64,000 nucleotides of DNA, from the NCBI GenBank assembly GCA_003605115.1, contig QZKY01000004.1:62001-126000 (forward strand), read 5' to 3'. Positions 20,207-29,365 of the stretch are shown here, piece by piece (within the stretch, counting starts at the first letter, position 1; each line of letters starts with the position of its first letter). A model generated the notes under the pieces. The model did not search any database. It saw only the letters and a program-made list of their open reading frames with translations, and was not told the DNA's origin. Position numbers and translations under genes: made by a program. The stretch is from Oxalobacter sp. GTDB lineage: Bacteria > Pseudomonadota > Gammaproteobacteria > Burkholderiales > Burkholderiaceae_D.

Positions 20207-20228
20207 CGTGTTATAGATCGCAAAAACG

Positions 20229-20268
20229 CATAATAACATCGGCAACTGCGTAATAATATGGCAAGTTA
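20229..20268. repeat. imperfect 20-base tandem repeat
   Basis: GCATAATAACATCGGCAACT is followed directly by GCGTAATAATATGGCAAGTT, two diverged copies just outside the cassette's 5' end. The role is unknown. Confidence 0.5.
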
Positions 20269-20313
20269 GAAACGCTGAAACCCGCTTGCCTATTGGGGTT
20301 TCGGTTATTACAC

Positions 20314-20451
20314 ATGTACAGCACTAAAAAACCCATAAATTATGCACTCACGCACTCTGCTGTGAGCACTGCCGGGCGGGAAGCCGAGATCAGCGGCAAG
20401 AGCTTGAACATCTGGGCGGCGGAAGTAATTAGCAGGGCAGCGCGCGCATAA
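20314..20451 (+). pseudogene. HicB-type antitoxin remnant (C-terminal fragment)
   Basis: A 45-codon frame starts MYSTKKPINY and ends with EISGKSLNIWAAEVISRAAR. That tail matches the C-terminal Arc-like segment of HicB antitoxins, which typically reads GKSLNQWAAEVL-RA-A. The partial HicB-fold domain expected before it is missing, and no HicA toxin is seen. It lies in the accessory patch between the cassette and the DUF2141 gene. It could also be a small expressed peptide. Confidence 0.5.
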
Positions 20452-20505
20452 AAAGCGGCCACACAAAAACAAGTGCAGGCAATCGTACTCGCACAACAGC
20501 CACAC

Positions 20506-21024
20506 TTAGTAAGTCAAACTGATCGTCAGATTGACGCTGCGGCCATCGTACGGGAAACTGGCGGCGCGAAAAGAGGGGGCGGTCAAGATAGCCTTTGCAT
20601 CGTTTGAAAAGCCATAGCCTTCTGTTGGGATGCCTGCCCAGTTGGTGTCCAGCTTGCCGTTCATGTTTTCATCATGAATGACCGCAAGTGCATACCGTCC
20701 CGGCGGAATGTCTTCAAAATCGCAACGCGCCTGCGACCTCTTTATTTTGATCATCATGATATTCGTGGCGGAGAGCAGAAATTCCGTAGGAAAGCCATCT
20801 GACGATTCGAATAGCGCGCAAGCGACGGCGCCCGTGCTGTTTTTAATGTTCAGAATGTTCACATGAATGCCGGGACACGATGCTTGAGCGAAGGCGGGAG
20901 CGGGAAAATTCGCGAATACCAATAGTGCGCACAATGCAAGGCATCGCAAGACAGGGTGACGCCGTGATTTCATCCTCGTGAGCGAGGAGACCAGCGTGGA
21001 TCTGAGAAGGCTTGATGCATTCAT
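20506..21024 (-). CDS. DUF2141 family exported protein
   Basis: The 172-residue product from ATG 21024 has GGAG eight bases upstream. It has a long N-terminus ending in a signal sequence (LALCALLVFANFPAPAFAQA, residues 29-48). The mature part shows the DUF2141 pattern: V-ILNIKNSTGAVACALFES, then PPGRYALAVIHDENMNGKLD, then IPTEGYGFSNDA. A second ATG at 20973 would give a shorter signal peptide. Function is unknown; the fold is expected to be a beta sandwich in the periplasm. Confidence 0.85.
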   Translation of the reverse strand: MNASSLLRSTLVSSLTRMKSRRHPVLRCLALCALLVFANFPAPAFAQASCPGIHVNILNIKNSTGAVACALFESSDGFPTEFLLSATNIMMIKIKRSQARCDFEDIPPGRYALAVIHDENMNGKLDTNWAGIPTEGYGFSNDAKAILTAPSFRAASFPYDGRSVNLTISLTY

Positions 21025-21336
21025 GATTTTCTCCACAGCTCCGTTGCCTAAATGAATCGTTGTGGAACCAGAAATATTGTATTGAATCGGACGCCTCGGT
21101 CTGACAGATTGCAAAACTGCATAGAAACACCATTAACAGGTAGCAACATCGGCGCGGAAGCTGCCGAAACACGCACCTCGCTGATTTTCCGGAATCCATG
21201 CTGCACGGGCTCGTTATAACAAAAACGAGAAAGCGAAACTTTGTTCTGGCTTAAGGGGAAGCCAGAAAGGATAGGCCACCTAAAAAACAACGGCAGCCAA
21301 TGGGCTGCCGTTTTATTTATAAGTACTGCTTAAAAA
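21025..21336. other. intergenic region between folE2 and the DUF2141 gene
   Basis: No convincing gene is present. The region holds an inverted repeat at 21244-21267 (TTCTGGCTT/AAGCCAGAA) and the folE2 terminator at 21282-21314. The promoter of the DUF2141 gene must lie here but I cannot place it. Confidence 0.5.
21282..21314 (-). terminator. rho-independent terminator after folE2
   Basis: On the minus strand CGGCAGCC, a CATT loop and GGCTGCCG are followed by TTGTTTTTT, 23 bases after the folE2 stop. Confidence 0.85.
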
Positions 21337-22194
21337 TCAAATCCGCTTGTCGTGTTCGATCAGCGCGTAGGCGGAATGATTGTGGATGGATTCAAAATTT
21401 TCCGCTTCGAGTTTGTAGGCAGCGATGCGGTCATCCGCATTGAGCATGCTGGCGACATCGCGCACCAGGTCTTCGACAAATTTCGGATTGTCATAAGCAC
21501 GCTCGGTGACAAATTTTTCGTCCGGACGTTTCAGCAAACCATACAGCTCGCATGACGCCTGCGCTTCGATTTTGGCGATGAGTTCTTCCATCGGGAAATG
21601 ACCCGCCATGACGGCATGCACAGTAATGTGGGAACGTTGGTTGTGCGCACCATACGCCGCGATTTCCTTGGAGCATGGACACAAGCTCGTGACCGGCACC
21701 ACCACTTTTTGTGTGACTTCCAGCAAGCCATGCTTGACTTCACCGGAGAGGCCGACTTCATAATCCATCAGGCTTTGCACGCCTGAGACCGGCGCCGTCT
21801 TGTTGATGAAATACGGGAAGGTCACGTCGATACGGCCGGACTCTGCTTCCAGCAGGGTCAGCATCTTGCGCACCATGCGACTGAAAATAGCCACATCAAT
21901 GGCCATCGAATCTGCACCATTCATGGCTTCGAGCAAGCCAATGAAGCGCGACATATGCGTGCCCTTTTGGTGCTCGGAAAGCTGAACCGCCAGCGTCCAG
22001 TTACCGACGGTGGACAAAATGCCCGTTGGTGTTTTAAGGCGAATGGGATAGCGGACATCTTTTACGCCCACACGCTGAATCGCGATGTGACGCGTATCGG
22101 CAGAACTCTGGACATCCGGCATGGTCTTGGCAACCTGTTTGGCCTTTTTGGCACCTATGGTGCCTGTGCGTTTGGCTTCTTGCATGTCCTGCAT
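21337..22194 (-). CDS. folE2: GTP cyclohydrolase FolE2 (type IB)
   Basis: FolE2 converts GTP to dihydroneopterin triphosphate, the first step of folate synthesis, and can replace the zinc enzyme FolE. With the start at 22194 ([10 protein letters not shown]) the protein has 285 residues, the usual size. The active-site segment [20 protein letters not shown] and the C-terminal [10 protein letters not shown] histidine motif are present. The upstream extension of the open frame has no family match. It lies 80 bases after dxs on the same strand. Confidence 0.93.
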   Translation of the reverse strand: MQDMQEAKRTGTIGAKKAKQVAKTMPDVQSSADTRHIAIQRVGVKDVRYPIRLKTPTGILSTVGNWTLAVQLSEHQKGTHMSRFIGLLEAMNGADSMAIDVAIFSRMVRKMLTLLEAESGRIDVTFPYFINKTAPVSGVQSLMDYEVGLSGEVKHGLLEVTQKVVVPVTSLCPCSKEIAAYGAHNQRSHITVHAVMAGHFPMEELIAKIEAQASCELYGLLKRPDEKFVTERAYDNPKFVEDLVRDVASMLNADDRIAAYKLEAENFESIHNHSAYALIEHDKRI

Positions 22195-22274
22195 TCGATA
22201 GGGAAATTTTGTATGAAATGAAACGTCGAGTAGGTATTCTAAAGCAAGCCCCACAAAATTGCAGGAGAGAAAAT

Positions 22275-24149
22275 CTAACCCTTCACTTTCTTTGCGGTGA
22301 GCATGGCTTCTTCCTTCATGAAGCGTTGACGAATCGCTGCGACAATGCCTGCGCCATCCAAGCCGCAAAGTGCCAGCAAATGCGGCGCATCACCGTGATC
22401 GATGAACAAATCAGGCAAGCCCAACATCAAAATGGGTTTGACCACGCCGGCTTCCGCCAGCGCTTCCGCTACGGCAGAGCCAGCACCGCCCATGGTCGCG
22501 CCTTCTTCAACCGTGACAATCGCATCATGCGACGCGGCGAGTTGCAGAACCAGTTCGGTATCCAGCGGCTTGATGAAGCGCATGTTCACAACGGTCGCGT
22601 CCAGGGTTTCACCAGCGGCGGTAGCCGGGGCGACCATGGTACCGAAGGCGAGAATGGCAACGCGCTTGCCGGTGCGGCGAATTTCTGCTTTACCGAAAGG
22701 CAGGGGATCCAGATCCATGGAAACTGTCGCCCCCACCCCGGCGCCGCGCGGGTAGCGGACGGCGGCAGGCCCTTTGTACTGATAAGCCGTCGTCATCATT
22801 TTGCGGCATTCGTTTTCATCCGCTGGCGCCATGAGTACCATGTTGGGAATGCAGCGGACGAAAGCAATGTCGTAATTGCCCGCATGCGTTGCACCATCGG
22901 CACCGACAATGCCGGCGCGATCCAGGGCAAAGGTGACATCCAGATTTTGAATGGCGACATCGTGGATCAGCTGATCGTAGGCACGCTGCAGGAAAGTCGA
23001 GTAAATGGCAACAACCGGTTTGTATCCTTCGCACGCAAAACCGGCGGCAAAAGTCACAGCATGTTGTTCAGCGATGCCGACATCATAAAACCGATCAGGA
23101 AAGCGCTCGGCAAACGCGACCATACCCGAGCCTTCGCACATGGCCGGTGTAATCGCCAGCAGCTTGTCATCTTGCGTCGCCATGTCGCAAAGCCAGTCGC
23201 CGAAAACCTGCGTGTATGTTTGCTTGGCACTGGCAATGGGGATAATGCCCTTTTCGGGGCTGAACTTACCCAAGCCGTGATACGCAATCGGATCGGCTTC
23301 TGCGAGTTTGTAACCTTGACCCTTTTTGGTCACGACATGCAGGAAAACCGGCCCTTTGATGTCCTTGACGTTTTGCAAAACAGGAATCAGCGCATTCAAA
23401 TCATGGCCATCGATGGGGCCAAAATATTTGAAACCGAATTCTTCAAACATCGTGGCGGGCGCAATCGCCATCTTCGCCTGGCTTTCAATTTTTTTGGCGA
23501 TGTCGGCAACCGGTTTGGGCAACACTGCCTTGGCGGCGCTGCGCGTGGCGGCGTAAAACTTGCCGGACATCAGGCGGGAGAAGTAGCGATTCAGCGCACC
23601 GACTGGTCGCGAGATCGACATGTCGTTGTCGTTCAGTACGACGAGGAAATTGATATCGTCATACACGCCGGCATTGTTCAGCGCTTCAAACGCCATGCCG
23701 CCAGTGATGGCGCCGTCGCCAATTACGGCAATGGCGTGACGCGGATCGCTAGCGTGACGCGCAGCGAGTGCCATACCCAAGGCTGCAGAGATAGACGTTG
23801 AAGAATGCGCGGTGCCAAAGGCATCGTATTCGCTTTCGTCCCGTTTCGGGAAACCAGACATGCCACCGAATTGACGCAAACCGGCCATTTGTTCGCGACG
23901 ACCCGTCAAAATTTTGTGTGGATAAGTTTGATGACCAACGTCCCAAATCAAGCGATCCGATGGCGTATTAAAAACATAGTGCAGGGCAATGGAGAGCTCA
24001 ACCGTGCCAAGATTGGAAGACAAATGACCGCCCGTTCGGGAAACGGAATGCAGCAAAAATTCACGCAGCTCATCCGCCAATTGAATGAGTTGAGCGCGCG
24101 ACAAATGGCGCAAGTCGGTTGGATTGTTAACGGTTTCCAGCAAAGTCAT
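22275..24149 (-). CDS. dxs: 1-deoxy-D-xylulose-5-phosphate synthase
   Basis: Dxs makes DXP from pyruvate and glyceraldehyde 3-phosphate, the entry to the MEP isoprenoid pathway. The 624-residue thiamine diphosphate enzyme has the [18 protein letters not shown] cofactor motif near 150-167. The catalytic glutamate lies in VGIAEQHAV, and a transketolase C-domain follows. The start at 24149 ([10 protein letters not shown]) follows the ispA stop by one base. Confidence 0.97.
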   Translation of the reverse strand: MTLLETVNNPTDLRHLSRAQLIQLADELREFLLHSVSRTGGHLSSNLGTVELSIALHYVFNTPSDRLIWDVGHQTYPHKILTGRREQMAGLRQFGGMSGFPKRDESEYDAFGTAHSSTSISAALGMALAARHASDPRHAIAVIGDGAITGGMAFEALNNAGVYDDINFLVVLNDNDMSISRPVGALNRYFSRLMSGKFYAATRSAAKAVLPKPVADIAKKIESQAKMAIAPATMFEEFGFKYFGPIDGHDLNALIPVLQNVKDIKGPVFLHVVTKKGQGYKLAEADPIAYHGLGKFSPEKGIIPIASAKQTYTQVFGDWLCDMATQDDKLLAITPAMCEGSGMVAFAERFPDRFYDVGIAEQHAVTFAAGFACEGYKPVVAIYSTFLQRAYDQLIHDVAIQNLDVTFALDRAGIVGADGATHAGNYDIAFVRCIPNMVLMAPADENECRKMMTTAYQYKGPAAVRYPRGAGVGATVSMDLDPLPFGKAEIRRTGKRVAILAFGTMVAPATAAGETLDATVVNMRFIKPLDTELVLQLAASHDAIVTVEEGATMGGAGSAVAEALAEAGVVKPILMLGLPDLFIDHGDAPHLLALCGLDGAGIVAAIRQRFMKEEAMLTAKKVKG

Positions 24150-24150
24150 G

Positions 24151-25044
24151 TCAGGCAGTCCTGTGAACAATAAGATGAGCAAGTTCGGCGAGACGATTCG
24201 CCTTATCGCCAAAGGGTGCAATGGCAGTCAATGCATCATTCAAAAGTTTTTTTGCAAGGATACGCGAAGTATCCAGACCCAATAAAGAAACGTAAGTCGG
24301 TTTGTTGTCAGCGGCATCCTTGCCAGCGGTTTTTCCGAGCGTCGCAGAGTCTGCGGTCGCATCCAAAATATCATCGACAACCTGAAAAGCTAGGCCAACC
24401 GCACGCGCATAAGCGTCCAGCGCAGCTTCTTCGTTTGCGTTTAAAGCCTTGCCGCACAAGGCGCCCAAAAAGACAGAAGCGCGGAGCAAGGCGCCCGTTT
24501 TCAAGCGATGCATTTGTTCGAGTTCCGTCACCGTTAAAGCAGTGCCCACGCTGGCCAAATCAATGGCTTGTCCGCCGCACATGCCCAAAGAACCAGCCGC
24601 CTGCGCCAGCATTCGCACCATCGCCAGAACGCGTACAGGATCGGCAGTGCTTTCTGAAAGGACAGAAAACGCCTGGGCTTGCAAGGCATCCCCCACCAGC
24701 AAAGCCGTGGCTTCGTCATACTTGACGTGCACGGTCGGCTTGCCACGTCGCAAAGCGTCATCGTCCATGCAGGGCATGTCGTCATGCACCAGCGAATAAA
24801 CATGAATCATTTCAACAGCAGAAGCGGCACGTGTCAGCAAATCCGGATCGGCATCAAATAGCTCGCCCGCAGCAAACACCAGCGCAGGGCGCACACGCTT
24901 TCCACCCTCCAGCGCGGTGTAGCGCATGGCTTCGTGCAAGCGCGCGGGGACAACCGCCGCAGATGGCAAAAACTGTGCGAGCGCGATTTCCATGGCACCT
25001 TGATTGGTTAACATCCAATCATCAAAAGCTTGGGCTACTGACAT
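24151..25044 (-). CDS. ispA: farnesyl diphosphate synthase (polyprenyl synthetase)
   Basis: IspA condenses DMAPP and IPP to geranyl and farnesyl diphosphate. The 297-residue protein has the first aspartate-rich motif DDMPCMDDD, followed by [10 protein letters not shown], near 93-111, and the second motif DDILD near 230. It overlaps the xseB stop by one base and is followed by dxs, so all three are likely one transcript. Confidence 0.95.
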   Translation of the reverse strand: MSVAQAFDDWMLTNQGAMEIALAQFLPSAAVVPARLHEAMRYTALEGGKRVRPALVFAAGELFDADPDLLTRAASAVEMIHVYSLVHDDMPCMDDDALRRGKPTVHVKYDEATALLVGDALQAQAFSVLSESTADPVRVLAMVRMLAQAAGSLGMCGGQAIDLASVGTALTVTELEQMHRLKTGALLRASVFLGALCGKALNANEEAALDAYARAVGLAFQVVDDILDATADSATLGKTAGKDAADNKPTYVSLLGLDTSRILAKKLLNDALTAIAPFGDKANRLAELAHLIVHRTA

Positions 25045-25289
25045 TATTCTGTTCCGGCATTCTGGGAAAACGGTTTCAGCATTTCACCTTCCAAAACCTT
25101 GATTTGCGACTCGACTTTTTCCAATTGGCCAACACAAAATTTTACGAGCGCCGTACCGCGCTGATAAGCCGTCACGGACTCGTCCAAAGGCAATTCACCC
25201 GATTCGACACGCGCCACAAGCTGTTTCAATTCGGCCATGGCTTCTTCAAACGAAGCAGGGGCTTTCTCGCTTTCCCGTTTCTTAGACAT
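25044..25289 (-). CDS. xseB: exodeoxyribonuclease VII small subunit
   Basis: XseB is the small helical subunit of ExoVII, which degrades single-stranded DNA. The 81-residue protein shows [27 protein letters not shown] in pieces typical of the family. It starts the xseB-ispA-dxs-folE2 run; xseA is not in the window. Confidence 0.93.
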   Translation of the reverse strand: MSKKRESEKAPASFEEAMAELKQLVARVESGELPLDESVTAYQRGTALVKFCVGQLEKVESQIKVLEGEMLKPFSQNAGTE

Positions 25290-25605
25290 AGGTTAGTTCA
25301 GAGGTTCAAGCGCGACTATTGTAAATCAAGCATGACCATGCAAAAGCCAAGGTCAGAAAGCCAACGGCTAGCCATCGCTTGTGGGACGACCAATGTTGTG
25401 CGGGTGTTATCGCTCGTGGTGTTGGGCGGCAACACTCGCATTGACGCGTGAAGGCGTGATTATAAAGGCAGAGAGGAAATTCACAGCAGGAAGTATCAAA
25501 AAGTGCCTTAAAAGTGCGTGAAAGATGACATGCGGCAATCCGCTGGCGCAATGCGCATGCAAGAGGGTATGATGGCCGCTTGCTCATTTGCCAGCCACTC
25601 AACAC
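25290..25605. other. divergent intergenic region between xseB and the EamA permease gene
   Basis: These 316 bases show no supportable gene. A GTGTTG/CAACAC hairpin sits at 25419-25435. A TATAAT in minus orientation near 25460-25466 could serve xseB, but its -35 is poor. Confidence 0.4.
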
Positions 25606-26544
25606 ATGCAATCGCTTTGGATGCTTTTTGCCACATTTACGTTTTCGCTCATGAGCGTATGCGTGAAGTTTGCATCTGAAAGCTACTCGACGGTCGAAAT
25701 CGTCATGTACAGAAGTTTGGTCGGCGTAATTGTCATTGGCGCGATGATGGTCTTGCGCAGAAAAAGTTTTAAAACACGTTTTCCGCTCGCCCATCTTTGG
25801 CGCGGCGCGGTGGGCGCAACAGCCTTTGGTTTGTGGTTTCTCTCCATGGCGAATTTGCCGCTTGGTACGGCCATGACCCTGAACTACATGTCCCCCATCT
25901 GGATTGCAGCGATCATGTTTGGGATTGGGTGGTGGCACGGCAAGGCGCAATTTGAATGGCGACTGGTGTTGGCGGTGCTCGCCAGCTTTACCGGCGTCGC
26001 CCTGCTGTTACGCCCGGCCATACACGCCGATCAATTGATTTGGGGTGTGTATGGCTTGATCTCGGGGATGCTTGCCTCGCTGGCGTATTTGCAGGTTCGC
26101 CATCTTGGGATATTGGGCGAGCCGGAAGATCGCATTGTGTTTTACTTTTGTGTCACAGGCACGATAGGCGGCGCGATTGCCTGCGTGATTAGGGCGCATT
26201 TGCCTGAAAGTGATGGCGTGATATGGCACGCGCATGATCTCAAGGGGTTTTTGCTGCTGGCCGGCATAGGGGTTGCGGCGGCTATCGGCCAAATAGCCAT
26301 GACGCGCGCTTACCACCTCGGCAAAACCTTGGTCACCGCCAACCTGCAATACACGGGCATTGTTTTTTCAAGCGTTTGGGGAATTTTGTTTTGGGATGAC
26401 AAGCTGGGTTGGATGGGTTGGTTCGGGATGTGCATCATCATTGCCAGCGGTGTTACGGCCACTTTCTTCGACGTCAGGCACAAGGCGCGACTGACCGAGG
26501 AGGTTTACGTGAAGGCCAAATCTATTGTCGAAGAAGCAAAGTGA
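25606..26544 (+). CDS. EamA/DMT family permease
   Basis: The 312-residue protein has ten hydrophobic segments arranged as two repeated EamA units, with the conserved MANLPLGTAMTLNYMSPIW segment in the first half and a matching LQYTGIVFSSVWGILFWDD in the second. Such drug/metabolite carriers export amino acids, nucleotides or other small molecules; the substrate cannot be told. The ATG at 25606 is taken; an in-frame TTG at 25588 is the alternative. A tRNA promoter follows it. Confidence 0.9.
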   Translation: MQSLWMLFATFTFSLMSVCVKFASESYSTVEIVMYRSLVGVIVIGAMMVLRRKSFKTRFPLAHLWRGAVGATAFGLWFLSMANLPLGTAMTLNYMSPIWIAAIMFGIGWWHGKAQFEWRLVLAVLASFTGVALLLRPAIHADQLIWGVYGLISGMLASLAYLQVRHLGILGEPEDRIVFYFCVTGTIGGAIACVIRAHLPESDGVIWHAHDLKGFLLLAGIGVAAAIGQIAMTRAYHLGKTLVTANLQYTGIVFSSVWGILFWDDKLGWMGWFGMCIIIASGVTATFFDVRHKARLTEEVYVKAKSIVEEAK

Positions 26545-26557
26545 GGAAAACGCAAAC

Positions 26558-26586
26558 TTGCCTATTCCCGACGATTTGCCTATAAT
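26558..26586 (+). promoter_or_regulatory. sigma70 promoter of the tRNA-Phe locus
   Basis: TTGCCT (26558-26563) and TATAAT (26581-26586) are 17 bases apart. Transcription should start near 26593, before the broken tRNA copy, and continue into the intact tRNA-Phe. Confidence 0.8.
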
Positions 26587-26629
26587 CCCGAGTCTTGGTC
26601 AAATTGACCAAGCAATGTAAAGCATCAAA

Positions 26630-26742
26630 GGCTAGGTAGCTCAGTTGGTAGAGCAGCGGACTGACCAGCGACTGCGATAGCAGGCGCGCAGCAGTGAAGG
26701 CTAATGTGAGCGAAGCGAACGTTATGCTGGAGCTAAAATCCG
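26630..26742 (+). pseudogene. interrupted 5' copy of tRNA-Phe
   Basis: Bases 26630-26664 are identical to the first 35 bases of tRNA-Phe (26770-26804) and stop inside the anticodon, after the second anticodon base. A 70-base insert follows. AAAATCCG at 26735-26742 then matches the continuation of the anticodon loop and stem, after which similarity ends. No T-arm or acceptor 3' strand remains, so this copy cannot make a tRNA. Confidence 0.8.
26665..26734. repeat. palindromic insert in the anticodon loop of the broken tRNA copy (repeat family copy 2)
   Basis: The insert begins CCAGC and has GCTGG at 26726-26730. Bases 26696-26727 hold GAAGGCTAATGTGAGCGAAG and a mirror half (TAATGT/ACGTTA), a close variant of the palindrome at 4712-4740. 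It looks like a small REP or MITE unit. Confidence 0.6.
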
Positions 26743-26769
26743 TAGTAAGTAGGAAACAGCAGTAAAAAT

Positions 26770-26845
<76 letters not shown>

Positions 26846-26966
26846 CTCTCCCCCTCCCCTCTCTCCCGCAGGATTATTCAGCCAATGAAGCAGCGCCTTT
26901 TCGCGCTTCGCCTGCGCAATTGTGGCAAGATGCTCGCACCAGACGCAACTATCCGCTATCCCAACC

Positions 26967-27572
26967 ATGCAAACCGAAACAAGCAAGCCGAGACGATTGA
27001 TTGTCGCGATGACGGGCGCGTCAGGCGCTATCTATGGTCTTCGCTTGCTCGAATTGCTGCACGCGGCGCGCCAATTTGAAACCCACTTGCTCATTTCAGC
27101 TGCTGGCGAACAAGTACTCAAGCATGAATTAAATTTGCATCGCCGCGACCTTGAACCTTTGGCTGATAAGGTATACGACGTTCACAATATTGGCGCGGCG
27201 ATAGCAAGTGGTTCGTACAAAACGGAAGGCATGATCGTTGCGCCTTGCTCTATGAAAACGTTATCTGCCATCGCGCACGGATATGCCGACAACCTCATCA
27301 TACGAGCTGCCGACGTTGTTTTGAAAGAGCGCAGAAAACTGGTTTTGCTTGTGCGAGAAACGCCACTCAATTTGATTCATCTCAGAAACATGACGACTGT
27401 GACGGAAGCCGGTGGAATTATTTTTCCGCCTGTGCCGGCCTTTTATCAGCAACCCGCAAGCGTTGACGATATCGTTTTACACTCTGTCAAACGCATCTTG
27501 GGGCAGTTCGATTTATCTCATGTAGAATCTTCCGAGTGGCGAGGCTTGAATAGTGCGCGCGCTGAGTTTTGA
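26967..27572 (+). CDS. ubiX: flavin prenyltransferase UbiX
   Basis: UbiX prenylates FMN to make the cofactor for the UbiD decarboxylase in ubiquinone synthesis. From the start MQTETSKPRR the protein has 201 residues. It has the N-terminal flavin motif TGASGAIYG, the IVAPCSMKTLSAIAHGYADN segment and the RETPLNLIHLRNM segment typical of the family. The small gene at 27752 follows on the same strand. Confidence 0.95.
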   Translation: MQTETSKPRRLIVAMTGASGAIYGLRLLELLHAARQFETHLLISAAGEQVLKHELNLHRRDLEPLADKVYDVHNIGAAIASGSYKTEGMIVAPCSMKTLSAIAHGYADNLIIRAADVVLKERRKLVLLVRETPLNLIHLRNMTTVTEAGGIIFPPVPAFYQQPASVDDIVLHSVKRILGQFDLSHVESSEWRGLNSARAEF

Positions 27573-27751
27573 CTTTCATCAAATTGATCAGGGCACCTCT
27601 GCATTATTCTCGTTTATCCTCTAAAATACAGTCTCCTGTCATAAGCACGATTAGCAAGTTGAGTGCCCGCATTGCGGAGCGGAAACACAAAGGGGCAACA
27701 AACTATTTGCGAGAGGTAATGATGCGCTATGGCAAAGGATCGGAGGACGAT

Positions 27752-27976
27752 ATGGCAACTCAGCCCCAACTTCAACAACAGCAAACAGATATGGCATCAG
27801 CACAGCATTCTCGTCGGAAAGACGCAAAGACAGCGAGTATCGTGAACCAGGCGCTTCTGTTCCAGGAGCGAATTGGTACGGATTACGCGGCCGCTTACTT
27901 GAGCTGCAAGGGTGTGAACGTCGAAGTAGCCATCCGCGTTTTGTCCAGACCGCGCGAGCGCCGCAAATACTACTGA
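27752..27976 (+). CDS. small basic protein, paralogue of the gene at 60095-60379
   Basis: The start at 27752 is chosen for its GGAGG at optimal distance; ATGs at 27719 and 27722 are alternatives with a weaker GAGAGG. The product of about 74 residues has a Gln-rich N-terminus. Its C-terminal block of about 50 residues reads K-T-A-S-I-V, then GTDYAAAYLS, then VNVEVAIRVLSRPRERRK. Some 26 of these positions are identical in the second copy. Predicted structure is mainly helical with a basic tail. I recognise no named family. It lies between ubiX and a terminator. Confidence 0.65.
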   Translation: MATQPQLQQQQTDMASAQHSRRKDAKTASIVNQALLFQERIGTDYAAAYLSCKGVNVEVAIRVLSRPRERRKYY

Positions 27977-28006
27977 TGGTTTAAAAAGCCCCAGGGGATC
28001 TGCATT

Positions 28007-28046
28007 CGCCTGACCGACTTCAATGCGGCAGGCGTTTTGTTTTTTT
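28007..28046 (+). terminator. rho-independent terminator
   Basis: CGCCTG and CAGGCG form an interrupted stem followed by TTTTGTTTTTTT. It ends the ubiX/small-gene transcript. Confidence 0.7.
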
Positions 28047-28130
28047 GGAAGAACTCACCGCAATTTCAACAAAGAAGTGCTCTGTTTCTCTGCGCCAATA
28101 CGCGATCGATCCATTCGAAAGAGGAATGAA

Positions 28131-28161
28131 AAAGCCCGTTGAAGATCAACGGGCTTTTTTG
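28131..28161 (-). terminator. bidirectional terminator behind tRNA-Thr
   Basis: A nine-base stem GCCCGTTGA/TCAACGGGC has A-runs on one side and T-runs on the other, so it can end the leftward tRNA-Thr transcript and rightward transcription. Confidence 0.8.
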
Positions 28162-28162
28162 T

Positions 28163-28238
28163 TGGTGCCGGCTGCAGGACTCGAACCCGCCACCCCATGA
28201 TTACAAATCATGTGCTCTACCTGATGAGCTAAGCCGGC
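28163..28238 (-). tRNA. tRNA-Thr (TGT)
   Basis: Read on the minus strand the 76-base cloverleaf has acceptor GCCGGCT with GCCGGC at the 3' side, an encoded CCA, a D-arm TAGCTCATCAGGTAGAGCA, and an anticodon loop with TGT flanked by CATGA/TCATG. The T-arm is GGGTTCGAGTCC. Confidence 0.96.
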
Positions 28239-28273
28239 TTTATTTTGAATAATGTGTTTTGAGGATGCGTATT

Positions 28274-28732
28274 TTACTTGATGCGCGTCAACGTTGGTTT
28301 GCCACCTTTTGGCGGATCTGGTGTGTCATCTGATTCATCGCTCACGGCACGGGTTTCCGTGGGAACCGAATGCAGCGTGGGTGGTGGCTCTTTGGAAGAC
28401 GCCGTCTTTTTGGTGCTCAAATCCGGCGCTTCAAATGCCATTCCCTGCCCGTTTTCGCTGGCGTAAATGGCGATGACATTTTCTACCGGGACATACACTT
28501 CACGTGCCACGCCGCCAAAACGTGCGCCGAAGCGAATGGACTCGTTATCCATTTTCAAGCCCTTGGTTGCCCCTTGGCTGATATTCAGCACGATCTGGCC
28601 GTCACGCACGAATTGCAGTGGTACCTGGGTCGAATGATCGACCATGACAGCAAGATAGGGCGTGTATCCATTATCAGTGCACCACTCATAAATGGCGCGC
28701 ATCAGATAAGGTTTGGTCGAGATTTCGCTCAT
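28274..28732 (-). CDS. sspB: ClpXP protease specificity-enhancing factor SspB
   Basis: SspB tethers ssrA-tagged peptides to ClpX and raises their degradation by ClpXP. The 152-residue protein has the SspB fold in residues 1-105 (YLMRAIYEWCTDNGYTPY start, FGARFGG and YVPVENVIAIYA blocks), then a low-complexity linker. The last residues, PTLTRIK, resemble the ClpX-binding tail. It lies 21 bases behind sspA. Confidence 0.95.
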   Translation of the reverse strand: MSEISTKPYLMRAIYEWCTDNGYTPYLAVMVDHSTQVPLQFVRDGQIVLNISQGATKGLKMDNESIRFGARFGGVAREVYVPVENVIAIYASENGQGMAFEAPDLSTKKTASSKEPPPTLHSVPTETRAVSDESDDTPDPPKGGKPTLTRIK

Positions 28733-28753
28733 GAGGTATCGCCAATTCGCCGA

Positions 28754-29365
28754 TTACCGCCGCATGATTTTTTCAGGCGGCGTCAGCGCCTCAATGTACG
28801 CCGGGCGTGAAAAGATGCGTTCCGCGTATTTCATCAATGGTGCTGCGGTTTTCGAAAGCTCGATGCCGTAATAGTCGAGACGCCACAGCAAAGGCGCGAT
28901 GGCAACGTCCAGCATGGAGAACTCTTCACCAAGCATGTATTTGTTTTTGATAAAGAGCGGTGCAAGCGTCGTGATGCGCTCGCGGATTTCATTGCGTGCG
29001 CGTTCAATGGCTTTTTCGCTCGCTTTGCCTTTGTCGTTTTCCAGAACATGAACATGGATAAACAATTCACGCTCAAAATTGAAGAGCATGAGTCGTGCGC
29101 GTGCGCGCATGAGCGGATCAGGCGGCATCAGTTGCGGATGCGGAAAGCGCTCATCAATATATTCGTTGATGATATTAGATTCATATAGGATCAAGTCACG
29201 CTCAACCAGGATCGGTACTTGACCGTAGGGATTCATAATGGAGATGTCTTCCGGCTTGTTGAACAGGTCAACATCACGGATTTCAAAATCCATGCCCTTT
29301 TCAAACAGCACCAAACGGCAGCGTTGCGAAAAAGGACAGGTCGTGCCTGAATAAAGAACCATCAT
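28754..29365 (-). CDS. sspA: stringent starvation protein A
   Basis: SspA is a glutathione S-transferase-fold protein that binds RNA polymerase and shapes stress responses. The 203-residue protein has the thioredoxin-like N-domain (LYSGTTCPFSQRCRLVLFEK) and a helical C-domain ending in the SRPAYIEALTPPEK type motif. It forms a pair with sspB downstream. Confidence 0.95.
   Translation of the reverse strand: MMVLYSGTTCPFSQRCRLVLFEKGMDFEIRDVDLFNKPEDISIMNPYGQVPILVERDLILYESNIINEYIDERFPHPQLMPPDPLMRARARLMLFNFERELFIHVHVLENDKGKASEKAIERARNEIRERITTLAPLFIKNKYMLGEEFSMLDVAIAPLLWRLDYYGIELSKTAAPLMKYAERIFSRPAYIEALTPPEKIMRR

Noticed and set aside
20208-20285. A possible second attC site upstream of the cassette gene
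   Set aside because: The ends (TTCTAAC ... AACACG) look suggestive, but the inner arms are not complementary and the region is instead a tandem repeat.
21048-21290. An 80-codon minus-strand open frame between folE2 and the DUF2141 gene
   Set aside because: No ribosome site and no protein-like pattern; it includes a terminator-type inverted repeat.
22209-23801. A 530-codon open frame opposite dxs
   Set aside because: It is antisense to a clearly conserved gene, shows no domain pattern, and is explained by the codon bias of dxs.
25306-25950. A 214-codon open frame opposite the EamA gene and reaching into the intergenic region
   Set aside because: Composition is Arg/His/Pro-rich, there is no ribosome site, and two thirds is antisense to the permease.
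26665-26734. A group I intron in the anticodon loop of tRNA-Phe
   Set aside because: The insert is only 70 bases, far too short, and the 3' half of that tRNA copy is missing.
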